64,000 nt of DNA from Anisakis pegreffii (Eukaryota > Nematoda > Chromadorea > Rhabditida > Anisakidae). The stretch lies in assembly GCA_035041965.1 (NCBI GenBank), contig JAPYMA010000840.1, forward strand, positions 124,001 through 188,000, read 5' to 3'. Both the position numbers and the translations under genes were made by a program. The notes beneath the pieces are model-generated. The model had not been told where the DNA came from, did no database searches, and saw only the letters and a list, made by a program, of their open reading frames with translations. Numbering within the stretch: position 1 is the stretch's first letter; every line of letters starts with the position of its first letter. Positions 60,150-64,000 of this stretch are shown in pieces.

Positions 60150-60440
60150 TGTGTCGGGGAGTCTCCAAGGTTGAAGTCAAGCTTCAACCTTGAAGACCCG
60201 TCAGATGCTGCGAAACTCGGGGACTTCGGAGCACGTCCAAGATTGGACCCCCATCTCGGGAAAATCCGAGCACTTACGAGCTCTTGGGAAGCCTCGGCTC
60301 TGCCCTTCACCTTCAGAAGCCGCAACCTCAGGAACTCCCAAGCACTCACAAGGCCTTGGAAGTCCCTGATGCATTCCTTACCCTTGAAGACCCTCACATC
60401 GAGGTCGCTCTAGAAAGCATGAGATCTTGGGGCGTATAAC
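60150..60440. repeat. GC-richer island with internal palindrome, probable repeat insertion
   Basis: About 290 bp with far higher GC than its surroundings, open on both strands (80 and 84 codons). It has recurring short words (CTTCGG, CTCGGG, CCTTGAAGACCC/CCTTGGAAG). AAGGTTGAAG at about 60167-60176 pairs perfectly with CTTCAACCTT five bases later. Reads like a fragment of a foreign or satellite-type repeat. The two overlapping ORFs resemble no known protein and are likely a by-product of the composition. Confidence 0.5.
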
Positions 60441-60540
60441 TCTGCATGCTACTTTCGAGCCTAGTTTCAGCACCGATTTAACCCCAATGTGCACTATTAA
60501 TGTTGAATTTTTTTCGAGTACGAAATTGGATGCAATCTCC

Positions 60541-61087
60541 TCAGTAAAATGGCTCTTGAACAACTCCTCAGGAATTTTGTGAGCGCAACGAAAATTTGTG
60601 TTTTATCATTCGGTAGTTGATTCGCTCTGATTCTGAATCATATTATCATTTTTGTTTGTGACGAATAAAATTAAATGATGGAACGTTTATTCAGCTGATT
60701 GTGAGATTTTTCAAATGAACTTTTAAATCTTCTCTCGGAATTCATTGCGAGAAATTGAAAAGTAAAACTTCTTTACAAATTCACGGGAAATATCATTATA
60801 TGATTTTCTTCAGTAAAATTGCTCTCAAACAACTCTTCAGGAACTTTGTGAGCGCAACGAAAATTTGTTTTTTATCATTCGGCAGTTCATTTTCGTTTGT
60901 GACGAATAAAATTAAATGATGGAACGTTTCTTCAACTTTTTCGTCTGTGACGAATAAAATCAAATGATGGAACGTTTCTTCAACTGAGATTTTTTAAACG
61001 AACATTTAAATCTTCTCTCGGAATTCATTACGAGAAATTGAAAAGTACAACATCTTTACAAATTCACGATAAGTATCATTATATGAC
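60541..61087. repeat. Tandem duplication, 269-bp unit
   Basis: Unit 1 (60541-60809) and unit 2 (60810-61087) share TCAGTAAAAT at their starts, TTTGTGAGCGCAACGAAAAT, TCTTCTCTCGGAATTCATT and the end TATCATTATATGA. Inside, a sub-unit of about 45 bp (TGTGACGAATAAAATTAAAT then GATGGAACGTTT) occurs once in unit 1 and twice in unit 2. Divergence is low enough for a fairly recent duplication. Confidence 0.9.
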
Positions 61088-64000
61088 CCTCCTGGTGGAT
61101 GGTACCCTTAAGTGAAAGCTGTTTTAACTTTTTGCACCAGAAATTCTCGATTGCATCCCTCCTCAGCAGTGCATGAGAGTGCATCGCTTTCTTATCGATA
61201 ATGTGTGAAAATTCGTGTAAAGATGTACGAAACTGACGTGTCTTTTTCGTTACTTTTGAAAACTGTCCATAAATTCTGTATACGAAATCGACACTTCAAA
61301 GCTTGAAGGAAGTAACTACTCAGTCTATTCGCAGTATTATACCATATTTCGAAGTTAGATCGCTTAATACCTTCGCAGTTTTACAGTGATAATCTTTAAA
61401 CTCTGAAAACTTCATTCTCACATAAAACTGATTGAACATGTTTGAAATTGTTTTGTTCCGTTGTATTCTGTTTCGAAACATTAGCGGAAAACTTTTTTCC
61501 CTTAGAACATAAAAAATTTCTGATTGTGCCGGCTAGGAGATTTCCAAGAATCTGGATTCAACTAGAAAATTTCAGTCAGTTCACTTTTTTGGTCAAATAA
61601 TGCATTTTCAAATACTTATCAGCCTGTTATATGTTTCAGAAACTCAGTATAGATTAAAATGTCTGTGAAAACCCAAATATATTCGTGTGAAATTAATATT
61701 TCATCATTATTAATTCGGAAACGTGCAGAAGTGCTCCATAAAGCGTTACAATAAAAATCAGGTTCATTACAACGCGCGGCATATAAACGGATTATGACGG
61801 GTCTGATATTCTTATCTGATATTCTTAAAAATCAGACTTTGAATATTCCTCCTGCAAGAACCTCTTCAAAACGTCGCATAGTCTCGTGACAGAGCAGAAT
61901 CCAGGAGCGTTCTTGGTTACATACTCTGCGCAATACAGTCATGACACGCAACAAGACCAACACTCGATAGAAGCACATTAACATTTGTGACTATGTAGTG
62001 GTGTTACTCAGTAGTGGGCACCATACTCCCGAGCTCCCACTGAATCTCAGCTTAGATATTGATTGTGTCCTCTAAAAATACTCCGTAATGGTCGGCATCA
62101 AGACCCATTCTTCCATTCGCCCTCTAGAACGAGCTATACGGACTTGTTGTCGATTTGCCAATATGTGCATCACTCAAAACAGTACTGAAATACTAATTTT
62201 CTTGTGCCTCTCGGCAAATGATCGTTTCTGAGCGTTTAAATTGAAGCTGATCATTCATTCCGCATTGTGAAACACAAAATTCAATTTATGGAAGAAAGTC
62301 GTTAAGAATGATAGACTGAAACCCCGACATAGACGACTCATAGTACAGTTTCCGATAATAGCTGAAATTCTCACGTCATACATATCACGTGAGAATTTCT
62401 GGGAGTTCGATAGAAGCGTTCGTGTCAGTGTTTCGATGCGGAAACGATAAATTATCCAACAATTCTAAGCTGACTGATATTTTCGCGTTGTAAAATCACT
62501 GGGCTCAGCTGATGATACGCCTTCAGCTAAACTAATAATTGGGATTATGAGCGCACACGATGTTATCGGTCAAACCACTTCGTATATCGGTCAAACCATT
62601 CACATACGCATATCATCGAGATTTCTCAATAACGAACGATCTAAGAATCGCTGAATTTCTGTGTCGTAAAATTTTCCTCCGCAACAACGCTTGACTGCGA
62701 TGTTTCAGCTCTCCAAAAATTGCAACATTTTTATTGCTAAAATACCGCAAATTTTGCTCGATTGACTGCATTGGCTGAAAAACACACGCTTACGGTTGTT
62801 TTGCATTCATCAATCTGCTTAGGAGAATCGGGTATGGTATTACTTTGAGTATCAGTCTTTCATAATTTATAACGATCAAGACAGTGAGTGAGTGGGACTG
62901 AATTGAATAAGATTTTATTCGCGCAAACAAAATCCGTGTGGCCATATCCGAGCGCATTTGCGTGTCATTTGGAAGTGAATGAGTGTCGTAATGGTTGCTA
63001 ATGGGTGCATGAAATGGATGGATCAGGCTTCGAATTTGTCAAATGCAAATTTTTTTGTTATGTACACTGAAATCTTTCTTCTTAAATATTACGTTGAAAC
63101 ACTGATCTCTTGCTTCTTAATTATCACTGATTATGCAGTCAACGTCTTTCCGTCAGCTCCACTCCATATCAATACAGTTCTTTCTCAAAAATTCTCAAAA
63201 GCATTCCATTAGTTTTTTGTTGATACTCGAATAACAATTTTTAAAAAATTCTGATGAATCTTTTCTCTTCAGTTTATTTACTGATCTTTATCTATAAGAT
63301 AAATGTCGGTCGAAATGAAATTCGAACGAAACATTCAAAAAATAGTCGTACTTTTTGGTTTTGAACAGATACTCGCAAAATGCGTTAATAGTAAACGTAT
63401 TGTGAAGATAAATAGCTCGAACAATCAAATGTGAGTGCTTCTCTGATTTTGTGTGGCGAACAAATATTTCGGATCATTTGAGCTTCGATATTCCAGATGC
63501 GCATTGCTAAAAAGTGTCCGTTTGCTACTTTTATCACCGTCATAAATTACCTACTTGTTGACTATTGACAACTGTTTCCAACTTTCGGCTTGTTAGTTTA
63601 AAGAGGATGCTCAATTAGACGTAGAATGTGAGCTTTTATTTTACATTTATTACCATTCACAAATGAGTCAATTATTTTTATTTCTGTATTTACGACAGTA
63701 TCTTTACGCAATTAAGTTAGTAGTTTCAAAACTTTACTCTATTATAAACAATAATATCCTTACTCAATTGATCCACATTCAGTTGTATTGACTTGTATTC
63801 CACTCAATAAGGAGTATCTTGCTGAAAATGACTGCATGAATATATGATTCTATTCGGAACAGTTGTTTTGTCAACAAAAAATTGTCGCCTTGGAAATAGC
63901 CCAATATTAAGTAATGTTCAGTCGATTGATGGCATCTGAAGGCTATCTTATCGGAGATGCGTCTGAGAAAGGTTTCTGTTGCAATCGCAGTATTTCAATA
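61088..64000. other. Gene-poor right end of the window
   Basis: Apart from the hairpin at 62364 and a short direct repeat, ATCGGTCAAACCA, at about 62564 and 62585, nothing was recognised. The open segment 62979-63212 has no motif or splice support. Confidence 0.35.
62364..62399. repeat. Perfect 13-bp hairpin
   Basis: GAAATTCTCACGT at 62364-62376 and its exact complement at 62387-62399, with a 10-base loop. No gene is adjacent. Confidence 0.75.

Noticed and set aside
60171..60413. Two overlapping ORFs as genuine proteins
   Set aside because: Their openness on both strands follows from the GC-rich repeat composition; no motif or splice signal supports either.

Overview
The window is animal nuclear DNA, AT-rich, with spliceosomal introns, and almost certainly comes from a nematode. 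The evidence is a perfect nematode SL1 spliced-leader sequence on the minus strand at 18611-18632, a two-exon FMRFamide-like neuropeptide gene of the flp-25 type, chitin-binding plus lustrin-type cysteine-rich exons, and a nematode-style BEL/Pao retroelement with an env-like region. Introns range from about 0.1 to 2.8 kb. Acceptors end in TTTCAG, but often also in TTTAAG.

Layout. 1-2.5 kb: intergenic, with a small fold-back repeat. 2.5-6.7 kb: an eight-exon plus-strand gene, about 665 aa, not recognised by name. It has a basic Ser-rich N-terminus, a beta-rich conserved-looking domain, Asn/Gln/Ser-rich linkers and a C-terminal coiled coil. 8.6-10.0 kb: a three-exon gene for a 133-aa acidic protein with an NLS-like KKRRRK run. 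10.8-18.6 kb: a BEL/Pao-class element on the minus strand whose 2278-codon frame is fully open. Its env end is fused to a 494-bp inverted copy of itself, and its 5' leader contains the exact SL1 sequence. 21.0-34.2 kb: a long secreted cysteine-rich gene with a signal peptide, a chitin-binding-like module and a string of lustrin-type modules. It can be read as a short 821-aa form ending at 26456, or as a roughly 1356-aa form if a phase-matched alternative donor in exon 9 is used. 37.1-40.3 kb: the flp-25-like precursor. From memory, C. elegans flp-25 (K04H4.7) also neighbours a chitin-binding cysteine-rich gene (K04H4.2), so this looks like conserved microsynteny. 40.5-64 kb: gene-poor sequence holding a candidate hAT-like non-autonomous element, fold-back repeats (one with hammerhead-like cores), an RTE-like LINE remnant, a GC-richer island and a 269-bp tandem duplication.

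The most unusual observation is the SL1 sequence in the leader of the BEL/Pao element. It lacks the GT donor that an SL RNA gene needs. It is therefore either a relic of an SL1 trans-spliced transcript that was copied back into the genome, or an SL1-mimicking segment of the element itself. All gene models were built by hand from splice-site phase; no homology search could be run.
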